NCBI GenBank assembly: GCA_036264255.1
Contig: DATARI010000038.1
Span: 1-28,644, forward strand
Direction of reading: 5' to 3'
DNA from: DASZIT01 sp036264255
GTDB lineage: Bacteria > Actinomycetota > Acidimicrobiia > Acidimicrobiales > RAAP-2
Length of the DNA: 28,644 nucleotides
Shown here: positions 5,969-13,713 of the stretch, piece by piece
How positions within the stretch are numbered: the first letter of the stretch is position 1
Layout: every line of letters begins with the position of its first letter
Program-made: the position numbers and the translations under genes
The notes under the pieces: generated by a model
Database searches by the model: none
The model's input: only the letters and a program-made list of their open reading frames with translations
Told to the model about the DNA's origin: nothing

Positions 5969-7315
5969 GTGACAAATCCCTACCTCGAAGGCAACTTCGC
6001 CCCGGTGCTCGAAGAGATGACCGAGGACCACGAGCTTCCGGTCACCGGCGTCATCCCCCCCGACCTCGAGGGCCACCTGCTCCGCAACGGGCCCAACCCG
6101 GCGATCGTGCCCGCCGATGACACCGAGTACCACTGGTTCACCGGCGACGGCATGATCCACGACATCTCCCTGGCCGGCAGCCAAGCCGTCGGGTACCGCA
6201 ACCGCTGGGTCCGGACCCGCAAACTGGCGGCGGAGCTCGGCACCCAGCCGCCCAACGGGCCCTCGGAGCCTCTCAACGGACCGGCCAACACCCATGTCAT
6301 CCGCCATGCCGGCACCACGCTGGCCCTGGTGGAGTCCGGGTTTCCCCACGCGCTGTCCCCGGACCTGGAACGGGCCCGGATCCATGACTTCGACAGCGGT
6401 TTGACCTCCCCGATGACCGCCCACCCGAAGGTCGACCCGAAGACCGGTGAGCTTCTGTTCTTCGGTTATGACGTCTTCGGACCGCCGTTTCTCCGCTATC
6501 ACACCGTGGATGCCGCCGGCGCCCTGACCCGGAGCGAGGACATCCAAATCCCCCGGGCGGCGATGATCCACGACTTCGGGGTCACCTCGTCCCGGGTGGT
6601 GTTCATGGATCTCCCGGTGCTCTTCGATTTGGACCTGGGTGCCAGCGGGCGGGCACTCCCCTTCCGGTGGATGCCCGAGGCCGGCAGCCGGATCGGCGTG
6701 ATGCCCCGGGACGGAGGCGATGCCGACATCCGGTGGATCGGGATCGATCCGGTCTACGTGTTCCACGTGCTGAATGCCTACGACGACGGTGACGCCGTCA
6801 TCATGGACGTGGTTCGCTACGACTCGGCGTTCGATACCGGCCCCGGGGAGCTCATCGCCTCCAACAAGCCGGTGTTGGCCCGGTGGACCGTCGACCCGGC
6901 GGCCAACCGGGTGACCGAAGTGATGCTCGATGACAACTTGGTGGAATTCCCTCGCATCGACGATCAGGTGGCCGGCCTTCCCCATCGCTACGGCTACTGC
7001 ACGTTGCTGGCGCCCGGGCTCGACAACGACGACATGACCGGGCTCGTCAAGTACGACCTGCAACGGGACGAAGCCATCCGCTATGAGCCGGGCGAGAACC
7101 GGTCGGCCGGTGAGCCCGTCTTCGTGCGGGCCGGTGACGGTCGCGGTGAGGACGAGGGCTGGGTGATGAGCGTTGTCTACGATCGCACCCGGGACGCCAG
7201 CGATCTGGTCATCCTCGACGCCACTTCATTCGCAGGACCACCGGTGGCCACCGTGCACCTGCCGGCTCGGGTGCCGTTTGGGTTCCACGGTTCGTGGGTG
7301 CCGTCCACATCCTGA
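5969..7315 (+). CDS. Carotenoid cleavage oxygenase (RPE65/CCD family)
   Basis: A 448-aa non-heme iron dioxygenase of the carotenoid/apocarotenoid/stilbene cleavage family. The four iron-binding histidines are visible: His152 (MTAHPKVDP), His201 (MIHDFGVT), His266 (YVFHVLNAYDD) and His440 (FGFHGSWVP). The N-terminus has the family's GHLLRNGPNP and HWFTGDGMIH segments. Length is typical for bacterial members. Substrate cannot be read from sequence; carotenoid, apocarotenal, lignostilbene or isoeugenol-type substrates are all possible. No carotenoid biosynthesis genes are in the window. AAGGAG at 5957-5962 fixes the GTG start. The gene is divergent from tyrS. Confidence 0.93.
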   Translation: MTNPYLEGNFAPVLEEMTEDHELPVTGVIPPDLEGHLLRNGPNPAIVPADDTEYHWFTGDGMIHDISLAGSQAVGYRNRWVRTRKLAAELGTQPPNGPSEPLNGPANTHVIRHAGTTLALVESGFPHALSPDLERARIHDFDSGLTSPMTAHPKVDPKTGELLFFGYDVFGPPFLRYHTVDAAGALTRSEDIQIPRAAMIHDFGVTSSRVVFMDLPVLFDLDLGASGRALPFRWMPEAGSRIGVMPRDGGDADIRWIGIDPVYVFHVLNAYDDGDAVIMDVVRYDSAFDTGPGELIASNKPVLARWTVDPAANRVTEVMLDDNLVEFPRIDDQVAGLPHRYGYCTLLAPGLDNDDMTGLVKYDLQRDEAIRYEPGENRSAGEPVFVRAGDGRGEDEGWVMSVVYDRTRDASDLVILDATSFAGPPVATVHLPARVPFGFHGSWVPSTS

Positions 7316-7585
7316 CCAGGCGTGACTGGTAGCATCTTTGGTTTCGCCCCGCCGTGTGCACGTTCGGTGACACCAACTCCGGCGCCGTGCGTGAGAAACT
7401 TCGGGAGCCCATCGGTGGGACGGTTCGTCCCGCCTGATCGACAGAATGAGTGACAGGCCAACCCACCTTGCCATCCACCGACCATTGCCATCGGGGCCCC
7501 GTGGGGCCTGAAGGACCTGCGGCCGATCGAGGCAGCCTGCGATTCGCCATCGGCACGCTCCGGGGGTACGAGGCACGCCGGGCGC
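7316..7585 (+). other. 270-bp non-coding leader upstream of the LCP gene, with two strong hairpins
   Basis: No convincing gene fits here. A TAGCAT hexamer at 7330-7335 could be a -10 box, giving an mRNA leader of about 245 nt. It contains GGTGGGACG / CGTCCCGCC (7414-7434, 9-bp stem with one G-U, loop GTT) and GGCCCC-GT-GGGGCC (7495-7508, 6-bp stem). A 21-codon ORF (7446-7511) without a ribosome binding site lies between them. The hairpins lack U-tracts. I recognise no known riboswitch consensus. Downstream of the hairpins no in-frame ATG, GTG or TTG precedes 7586. Confidence 0.5.
7330..7335 (+). promoter_or_regulatory. Candidate -10 box (TAGCAT) for the LCP gene
   Basis: The same hexamer, TAGCAT, is used 7 nt before the DUF255 start at 20708. 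Here it lies 15 bp after the carotenoid oxygenase stop and would start the long LCP leader. Confidence 0.35.
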
Positions 7586-8953
7586 ATGGCCGGTAACGGC
7601 GAATTCCCGGGGCCGATCCTCGGTGGCCAGTACCCGATCCCCCGGAGCGCGGGCGGGACCCCCCGCGGGAGGCGAGAGGCACTTCGACCGACGCCGGAAG
7701 GCCGGATCAAGCCGGTCAAGCGGCGTCGCACCCGGGGCCAGCGAGTGCTGCGGGCGTTCATCATCGTCCTCATCGTGGTGGTGATGCTGGCCGCCAGCGG
7801 CTACGGCTACTTCCGCTACGAGTGGGGTCAGATCAAAACGGCGGCCTGCGCCAGCTGCGTGGCGGTGGCCAACGGCGCCCCCTACAACGTGCTGGTCATC
7901 GGATCCGATACCCGGACCGGGGAGACCGCCGCCCAGGCCCAGCAGTTCGGCAATGCCACCACCGCCGGGGGGCAGCGAGCCGACACCATCAAGATCGTCC
8001 ACGTCAATCCGCAAGCCGGCACCGCCAGCACCCTTTCCATCCCCCGTGACACCTTCGTGACCCTCTCCGGCGTTCCCGCCTCGTCGGGGGTATCGACCAA
8101 GAACAAGATCAACGCCGCCTTCGCCTCCGGTCCCAACGACCCCAACCCGAGTGGCACCGGCGCCAACGGGGTGGTCAAGACCGTCGAGAACACCTTTGGG
8201 ATCCCCATCAGCCACTGGATCGTGGTCAACTTCTTCGGGCTGACCGACGCGGTCAACGGGCTGGGCGGGGTGAAGATGAACTTCCCCTATCCGGTGAAGG
8301 ACTACGGCGACTGCAACGCCAACGGCGTCTACTCCAACTGCACCGGACTGAACATCCCGACCGCCGGGTGCCAGGTCATCAACGGTACCCAGGCCCTCGC
8401 CCTCTCCCGGTCCCGGCACTTCGAGTACTACAAGGGCGGCACCTGGGTCAGCGACTACTCCTCGGACATCGGCCGCATCACCCGACAGAACCTGGTCATC
8501 GAGGCGGTGGTCAACAAAGCCAAGTCGACCTACAACCCGATCCAGGCGGCGTCGTTCATCTCGTCGCTCACCCACGACGTCACCCTCGACGATCAGTTCA
8601 GCTCGGGGATGCTGTTGAGCCTGGCCGAGCGCTACCACGCCTTCTCGGGTTCGAGCCTCCAGAACTACACGGTGACCACGGTGAGCGCCAGTTATGCGCC
8701 CTACGGGGGCGAGGCGGTCCAGGTCGTCCAGCAACCCCAGACCCAACAGACCATCACCCAATTCCTGGGTGGTTCCACCGGGACGGTGACCACCCCGCCG
8801 CTCGACGGTTATGGGAGCCCGATCCCGGTCCCCACGGTGACAGCCACCAGCGCGCCGGCGGCCACCACCGCCACCACCTCGAGCTCCTCGTCACCCCCCA
8901 CCACCGCGGCGGCGGCGCCGGCGGTTCCCTCCTACGACCCGACGCCCTGCTGA
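7586..8953 (+). CDS. LytR-CpsA-Psr (LCP) family cell-wall glycopolymer transferase
   Basis: This 455-aa membrane-anchored enzyme is expected to attach secondary glycopolymers to peptidoglycan on the outer face of the membrane. It has a basic cytoplasmic head (residues 1-53, KPVKRRRTRGQR), one transmembrane helix (about 55-76) and an extracellular LCP domain. Domain markers are NVLVIGSDTR, QRADTIKIVHV, STLSIPRDTFV and LALSRSRHFEYY with DIGRITRQ. These are the acidic and arginine residues that bind Mg and polyprenyl-pyrophosphate. The tail (about 395-455) is a Thr/Ser/Ala/Pro-rich low-complexity segment ending in Cys. No LytR_C domain is evident. ATG at 7586 is the first possible start after an in-frame stop. 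The 3' end overlaps the end of menD by 22 bp (tail to tail). Confidence 0.9.
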   Translation: MAGNGEFPGPILGGQYPIPRSAGGTPRGRREALRPTPEGRIKPVKRRRTRGQRVLRAFIIVLIVVVMLAASGYGYFRYEWGQIKTAACASCVAVANGAPYNVLVIGSDTRTGETAAQAQQFGNATTAGGQRADTIKIVHVNPQAGTASTLSIPRDTFVTLSGVPASSGVSTKNKINAAFASGPNDPNPSGTGANGVVKTVENTFGIPISHWIVVNFFGLTDAVNGLGGVKMNFPYPVKDYGDCNANGVYSNCTGLNIPTAGCQVINGTQALALSRSRHFEYYKGGTWVSDYSSDIGRITRQNLVIEAVVNKAKSTYNPIQAASFISSLTHDVTLDDQFSSGMLLSLAERYHAFSGSSLQNYTVTTVSASYAPYGGEAVQVVQQPQTQQTITQFLGGSTGTVTTPPLDGYGSPIPVPTVTATSAPAATTATTSSSSSPPTTAAAAPAVPSYDPTPC

Positions 8954-10800
8954 GCTGTCGCACCGGGGCCGACCCGGTCAGCCCCGGCGGCCAACCCCCG
9001 GTCGACCACCTCGACGATCTGACGGTTGATCTCGGCGTGGATCTCCACATTCGCCACCCGGTCGGGGAGCCGGACCCGGACCACCGCCAGGCCCCCGTCC
9101 CGGATCCTCCGGTCCAGCGCGTCACGAAGGGCCTCGGGCCCGTCGTCGGGCCCGATCTCGTCGACCGGTAGGCCGAATCCGGCGGCCACCTCGGCGACGT
9201 CGGGAGCCTGGGGGGTGCCGAACAGGGCCTCGAAGCTGACCTGGTCGAGCCCCGAGGCGGGAGGGAGGAAGGAGAAGATCCCTCCCCCGCGGTTGTCGGC
9301 CACCACCACCGTGCAGGGGGCCGCGGTCCCCGCACTCCGCACCAGCGCCGACACGTCGTGGAGGAAGGCGAGGTCTCCGACCAGCGCCACGGTGGGACCG
9401 GTGGCCAGCGCCACCCCCAGAGCCGTCGACACCACGCCGTCGATGCCGTTGGCGCCGCGGTTGGCGAGGAGCCGGGGCGGGTCGACCCGAGCCCCGGCGA
9501 ACGCCTCGAGATCCCGGACCGGCATCGACGACGACGACACCAACGTGACCGCGGACGGAAGGTCGGCGAACAGGCGCCGGGCCAACGCCGGTTCGGTCCA
9601 ACCGCCGATGCCCCCCGGCCGGCCGTTGGCGTCGGCCGAACCCCCGAGGACCCGCTCGATGGCGGCCTGGGCGGCAGTCTCCGCCGCCCGCCATCCGTCG
9701 CACCAGGCGCCACTGGGGTCGGACCGAGGTTGGAGGCGGTCGATGACCGACCGGCAGAGGAGGGTGGGGTCGGCGGTCACCAGGGTGGTGACCGATCGGT
9801 CGGGATCCACCCACTGACCCCAGGGGACGACCGCCATCACCGGGGTGCCCGGATCGACGGCGGCGAGGAAGGTGTTGACCACTTTCGAGACCCAGGGCGA
9901 CCCCAGCTTGAGGATGAACTCCGGACGGTGAGCGGCGACGAAGGCGTCGGAACGGAGGATTCCGTCGGCGGCGGCGATCACGGTGGGTCCCGGGCGTCGC
10001 AGGCCGGATCGGGGATCGGCCAGGACCGGCCACCCGAGCGCCGCCGAGGTCGCCGCCACCACCTCCGGGTCGCCCCCGCCGGCCCCGGCCACGATCACCC
10101 CTCGAACCCCCGACCGGGCGGCGTCGAGGATCCGGTCGACCGCCGCTTCCGGCGGGGCCGGAGGCACCCGTTCCATCCGGTACCACGGCTGCCCGTCGGG
10201 GCGTCCGGGTGGGACGCCCCCTCGTCCGGCATCCCCGAGGAGCGGTTCCCGGAACGGAAGGTTCAGATGGACCGGTCCCGGCCCCGCCGGAGCGGTCACC
10301 GCCTCGGCCACCGATCGGGACGCCAGCGAGCGCCAGGTGGCGCGGCCGGCGGCATCGGCCACGCCGGGATCGGCGTACCACCGCACCGACCGGCCGAACA
10401 GCCACTGCTGATCGATGGTCTGGGGGGCGCCGATGTCCCGGAGCTCGGGCGGTCGGTCAGCGGTACAGACCAGTAACGGCACCCGGGCCAGATCGGCCTC
10501 GGTCACCGCGGCGTGGAGTTCGGCGGCGGCGGTGCCGCTGGTGGTCACCATGATGGCGGGATGACCGCTGGCCATACCGATGCCGAGGGCGGTGAAGGCC
10601 GCCGAACGTTCGTCCAGCCGGACATGGATCTCCACCCCGGGATGGCGGAGGAGGGCGACCGCCAACGGGGTCGAGCGGGAGCCGGGGCTGACTACCGCGT
10701 GAGACACACCACATCGGACCCACTCGTCGACCAGGGTGGCCGCGAACGCGATCTGGACATCGGCGGCCTCCGGAGCCGACCCGGCGATCGGTACGCTCAT
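8932..10800 (-). CDS. menD: 2-succinyl-5-enolpyruvyl-6-hydroxy-3-cyclohexene-1-carboxylate synthase (MenD)
   Basis: A 622-aa thiamine-diphosphate enzyme that condenses 2-oxoglutarate with isochorismate in menaquinone synthesis. The Pyr domain has VVSPGSRSTPLAVAL, RLDERSAAF (Glu64, the ThDP-activating glutamate) and TTSGTAAAELHAAV. It also has TADRPPELRDIGAPQTIDQ, a MenD-specific segment. The PP domain has NRGANGIDGVVSTALG and VALVGDLAFLHD, with ADNRGGGIFSFLP, the ThDP/Mg-binding region. Length is slightly above average. ATG at 10800 has GAAGGG about 9 nt upstream. It is divergent from menH with only 20 bp between starts. Its 3' end overlaps the LCP gene end. Confidence 0.96.
   Translation of the reverse strand: MSVPIAGSAPEAADVQIAFAATLVDEWVRCGVSHAVVSPGSRSTPLAVALLRHPGVEIHVRLDERSAAFTALGIGMASGHPAIMVTTSGTAAAELHAAVTEADLARVPLLVCTADRPPELRDIGAPQTIDQQWLFGRSVRWYADPGVADAAGRATWRSLASRSVAEAVTAPAGPGPVHLNLPFREPLLGDAGRGGVPPGRPDGQPWYRMERVPPAPPEAAVDRILDAARSGVRGVIVAGAGGGDPEVVAATSAALGWPVLADPRSGLRRPGPTVIAAADGILRSDAFVAAHRPEFILKLGSPWVSKVVNTFLAAVDPGTPVMAVVPWGQWVDPDRSVTTLVTADPTLLCRSVIDRLQPRSDPSGAWCDGWRAAETAAQAAIERVLGGSADANGRPGGIGGWTEPALARRLFADLPSAVTLVSSSSMPVRDLEAFAGARVDPPRLLANRGANGIDGVVSTALGVALATGPTVALVGDLAFLHDVSALVRSAGTAAPCTVVVADNRGGGIFSFLPPASGLDQVSFEALFGTPQAPDVAEVAAGFGLPVDEIGPDDGPEALRDALDRRIRDGGLAVVRVRLPDRVANVEIHAEINRQIVEVVDRGLAAGADRVGPGATAQQGVGS
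10792..10797 (+). promoter_or_regulatory. Candidate -10 box (TACGCT) of menH, inside the menD start
   Basis: TACGCT lies within the first codons of divergent menD and would start the menH mRNA near 10804. The leader would be about 17 nt and include GGTGGAGG (10800-10807). The same hexamer precedes menE and the carotenoid oxygenase gene. Confidence 0.35.
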
Positions 10801-10820
10801 GGTGGAGGACCCTTCCCGTC

Positions 10821-11669
10821 ATGTCGCCCGAACCCACCGAACCCACCGATCCCAGCGACCCGGACGACCCGACCGACGCCGCGCTCCACGCCACCGCCAT
10901 CGGCCACGGGCCCCGGCTGGTGATGGCCCACGGCTTCACCCAGACCGGCAATGTCTGGGGAAAGTTGGACGTCCTGTTGGCCGCCGACTACCAGGTGGTG
11001 CGGGCCGACCTGCCCGGGCACGGCGGCTCGGGCCGGGTCCGGGCCAATCTCCCCGAGGGTGGACGCCGGTTGGGGGCGCTCGGGGGTCGGGCCACCTACC
11101 TGGGGTACTCGATGGGTGCCCGGGTCTGCCTCCATCTCGCCCTCGACCAACCGGAGTTGGTTGATGCCCTCATCCTCGTCTCCGGCACCGCCGGGATTGA
11201 GGATCCGGGGGAACGGGCGGCCCGGCGAGCGGCGGACAACCGGTTGGCCGACCAGCTCGACCCACCCGGTCCCCAGCCCATCGACCGACCGGACCTCGAC
11301 CAAGCCCGCGTCGACTCGTTCCTGCGCGACTGGCTCGACACCCCATTGCTGGCCGGGGTGCCGATCGAGGCCAACGGGTTCGCCGAGCGCCGGCGCAACA
11401 CCGGACCCGGACTGGCGTCCAGCCTGCGGCTGGCCGGCACCGGCACCCAGCTTCCGTTGTGGGGACAGCTTGCCGGCCTCACCATGCCCGTCCTGGTCAT
11501 CACCGGCGAGCGCGACAACAAATTCACTGACATCGGACGCCGGATGGTGGGGGCCATCGGCGACCACGCCACCCAGGTGGTCGTCGCCGGAGCCGGGCAT
11601 TCGCCCCACCTCGAGGAGCCCGCCCGGGTGGCCAAGGAGATCCGGGCCTTCCTGCGTTCGCATCGCTGA
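10821..11669 (+). CDS. menH: Alpha/beta hydrolase, probable SHCHC synthase (MenH)
   Basis: A 282-aa alpha/beta hydrolase predicted to eliminate pyruvate from the MenD product to give SHCHC. The oxyanion-hole region is HGFTQTGNVW (residues 37-46), followed by DLPGHGGSG (63-71). The nucleophile elbow is GYSMGAR with Ser97. Asp232 (GERDNKF) and His260 (GAGHSPHLE) complete the triad. The MenH-type GFTQTG and GYSMGAR motifs and the position between menD and menA support the assignment over a generic esterase. The N-terminus (residues 1-20) is a Thr/Glu/Pro/Asp repeat, likely disordered, that other MenH proteins lack. The stop is 2 bp from the menA stop on the other strand. Confidence 0.85.
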   Translation: MSPEPTEPTDPSDPDDPTDAALHATAIGHGPRLVMAHGFTQTGNVWGKLDVLLAADYQVVRADLPGHGGSGRVRANLPEGGRRLGALGGRATYLGYSMGARVCLHLALDQPELVDALILVSGTAGIEDPGERAARRAADNRLADQLDPPGPQPIDRPDLDQARVDSFLRDWLDTPLLAGVPIEANGFAERRRNTGPGLASSLRLAGTGTQLPLWGQLAGLTMPVLVITGERDNKFTDIGRRMVGAIGDHATQVVVAGAGHSPHLEEPARVAKEIRAFLRSHR

Positions 11670-11671
11670 GG

Positions 11672-12673
11672 TCACGTCGCCCACAGCCACACCGCCCCGG
11701 CCAGCAGGGCTCCGAAGGCGAGTTGGAGCCTTCCGGTGGCGGCCAGGACCGGCAGCAGCGCCCGCCCGGTGGCATCGCCGTGCACGATGCGGATCGGGGG
11801 GAGGGCCAGCGGCAGGGCCAGGAGCGGCAGGAAGGCGTAGACGGGGTGGCGGTAGTCGACGGTGCCGGCGGCGGCCAGGAGGCCGACCACCAGCACCCCG
11901 ACGAACGGGAGCGCCACGCAGGCGATGTAGAACCAGCCGGCCGGCCGGCGCCCGACCCGGGCGGCCAGCGTCCGCTTCCCGGCCGCCCGGTCGGTGTCGA
12001 TGTCCCGGAGGTTGTTGGCCAACAACAGCGCGGTGGCCAGCAGCCCCACCGCCACCGATGCCGGGACGACCAGTCCCCCGGTCAGGTGCAGGGTCTGCAC
12101 GTAAAAGGTGCCGATGGTCGCCACCACCCCGAAGAAGACGAAGACGAACAACTCGCCGAAGCCGGCATAGCCGTAGGGGTTGGGGCCACCGGTGTAGAAC
12201 CAACCGGCGGCCAGGCAGGCGGCCCCCACCGCCAGCACCCACCAGGAGGTGGCCCAGGCCAGCGCCAGGCCGACCACCCCGGCGACCCCGAAGGCCAGCA
12301 TCGCCGCCCGCTTGACCGCCGACGGCGAGGCCAGACCGGAGGCGACCAGTCGGATCGGGCCCACCCGCTGATCATCGGTCCCTCGGATGCCGTCGGAGTA
12401 GTCGTTGGCATAGTTGGTGCCGACCTGGAGGGCCAGCGCCACCACCAGGGCGCCGAGTGCCCGCCACCAGGCGGAATCCCAGAACGACGGGGCCGCCCCG
12501 TGGACGAGGCCGGCCACTCGGACCGGCAGCCTGGCCGCCGAGGTCAGGGGATGGGCGGCTGCCGTCCACACCAGCACCGGGACCACCGCGGCCGGCAAGG
12601 TTCTCGGGCGGGCCCCCACCACCCACCGCTTGACCGGACCGGGGGCCACCGCCGCCGGGGCGGGGGCGCTCAT
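11672..12673 (-). CDS. menA: 1,4-dihydroxy-2-naphthoate polyprenyltransferase (MenA)
   Basis: This 333-aa integral membrane prenyltransferase of the UbiA family prenylates and decarboxylates DHNA to give demethylmenaquinone. About eight hydrophobic helices are visible. The first Asp-rich motif is NYANDYSDG (residues 87-95) and the second is NNLRDIDTDRAAGKRTL (220-236). The early motif ARPRTLPAAVVPV is typical of MenA rather than UbiA. The gene lies 46 bp downstream of menB on the same strand and may be co-transcribed with it. It is convergent with menH, with a 2-bp gap. GGTGGGG precedes the ATG at 12673. Confidence 0.95.
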   Translation of the reverse strand: MSAPAPAAVAPGPVKRWVVGARPRTLPAAVVPVLVWTAAAHPLTSAARLPVRVAGLVHGAAPSFWDSAWWRALGALVVALALQVGTNYANDYSDGIRGTDDQRVGPIRLVASGLASPSAVKRAAMLAFGVAGVVGLALAWATSWWVLAVGAACLAAGWFYTGGPNPYGYAGFGELFVFVFFGVVATIGTFYVQTLHLTGGLVVPASVAVGLLATALLLANNLRDIDTDRAAGKRTLAARVGRRPAGWFYIACVALPFVGVLVVGLLAAAGTVDYRHPVYAFLPLLALPLALPPIRIVHGDATGRALLPVLAATGRLQLAFGALLAGAVWLWAT

Positions 12674-12719
12674 CGCCCCACCCGATCGGGCCCCGCCGTC
12701 GGCGACACCCCCGCCACCC

Positions 12720-13661
12720 TCACGGGCGACGAGGGAACCTGTCGAAGTCCGGCTTCCGATGCTCCTGGAAGGCGTTGCGACCCTCTTGGCCTTCTTCGCT
12801 CATATAGAAGAGCATGGTGGCGTCACCGGCCAGCTGCTGGAGTCCGGCCAGACCGTCGTCGGCGGCGTGCAGCCCACCCTTGATCATCCGCAGGGCGATC
12901 GGCGACAGCGACAGCATCCGGCGGCACCAGGCGATGGTCTCGGTCTCGAGCGCATCCAGCGGGACCACCTCGTTGACCAGCCCCCAATCGAGGGCGGTGG
13001 CGGCGTCGTACTGGCGGCAGAGGAACCACACCTCCTTGGCCCGCTTGAGGCCGATGGTGCGGGCCAGCAGGCTGGAGCCGTAGCCGCCGTCGAAACTCCC
13101 GACGATGGGTCCGGTCTGTCCGAACCGGGCGTTCTCGGCGGCGATGGTGAGGTCGCAGACCAGATGGAGGATGTGGCCCCCGCCGATGGCATACCCGGCC
13201 ACCATGGCCACCACCGGCTTGGGCAGCCGCCGGATCTCGATCTGCAGGTCGAGCACGTTGAGCCGGCCGATCCCCTGCTGGGCGATGTCGTCGTCACCCA
13301 TGTAGCCGTCGTCGCCGCGGATCTTCTGGTCCCCGCCCGAGCAGAACGCGTCGGGTCCTTCGCCGGTGAGGATCACCACCCCCACCGATGGGTCGTCGCG
13401 GGCAGCCGACAGGGCGTCGGAGAGCTCGAAGAGCGTCTGGGGACGGAAGGCGTTGCGGACCTCCGGGCGGGCGATGGTCAGCTTGGCGATGCCGTCGGCC
13501 ACGTCGAAATAGATGTCTTTGTAGACCCCCCGGCGTTCCCACTCGGGAAGCGGCATCTTCCGGTACTGCTCGACCGGGTCCTCGGGGGCCCCGCTGATGA
13601 CGGTCTGGACTCCGGTGCCTGGGCTACCGACTCGACCGCCTCCGTCACCTGCCTTCTCCAT
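12720..13661 (-). CDS. menB: 1,4-dihydroxy-2-naphthoyl-CoA synthase (MenB)
   Basis: This 313-aa crotonase-fold enzyme cyclises o-succinylbenzoyl-CoA to DHNA-CoA. Markers are CSGGDQ (residues 107-112), the oxyanion-hole segment GYAIGGGHIL (157-166) and FGQTGPIVGSFDGGYG (180-195). The glycine in QTG (Gly184) matches bicarbonate-dependent type I MenB, as in E. coli, rather than the Asp-containing type II enzyme of Mycobacterium (QTD). The C-terminal KPDFDRF is the usual MenB end. ATG at 13661 begins a somewhat extended N-terminus; GTG four codons upstream is an alternative, with GAGGAG nearby. It is divergent from menE, with 52 bp between starts. Confidence 0.96.
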   Translation of the reverse strand: MEKAGDGGGRVGSPGTGVQTVISGAPEDPVEQYRKMPLPEWERRGVYKDIYFDVADGIAKLTIARPEVRNAFRPQTLFELSDALSAARDDPSVGVVILTGEGPDAFCSGGDQKIRGDDGYMGDDDIAQQGIGRLNVLDLQIEIRRLPKPVVAMVAGYAIGGGHILHLVCDLTIAAENARFGQTGPIVGSFDGGYGSSLLARTIGLKRAKEVWFLCRQYDAATALDWGLVNEVVPLDALETETIAWCRRMLSLSPIALRMIKGGLHAADDGLAGLQQLAGDATMLFYMSEEGQEGRNAFQEHRKPDFDRFPRRP

Positions 13662-13700
13662 GCGCTCACTCACTCCTCGCGTCGTTATTCGGCCGGCACC

Positions 13701-13706
13701 TACGCT
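13701..13706 (+). promoter_or_regulatory. Candidate -10 box (TACGCT) of menE
   Basis: TACGCT ends 7 nt before the menE ATG at 13714, leaderless geometry, and no Shine-Dalgarno sequence is present. On the other strand of the same 52-bp gap, TAACGA is a weaker -10 candidate for menB. Confidence 0.5.
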
Positions 13707-13713
13707 AGCGGCC

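Noticed and set aside
4461..5972. 503-codon plus-strand open frame opposite tyrS
   Set aside because: Antisense to a complete TyrS with all motifs; no family resemblance.
7446..7511. 21-codon ORF in the LCP leader
   Set aside because: No ribosome binding site and no family resemblance; chance ORFs of this size are common.
7316..7585. Known riboswitch (c-di-AMP, cobalamin, SAM, glycine or TPP)
   Set aside because: None of the conserved core sequences of these classes could be matched by eye. Reported only as a structured leader.
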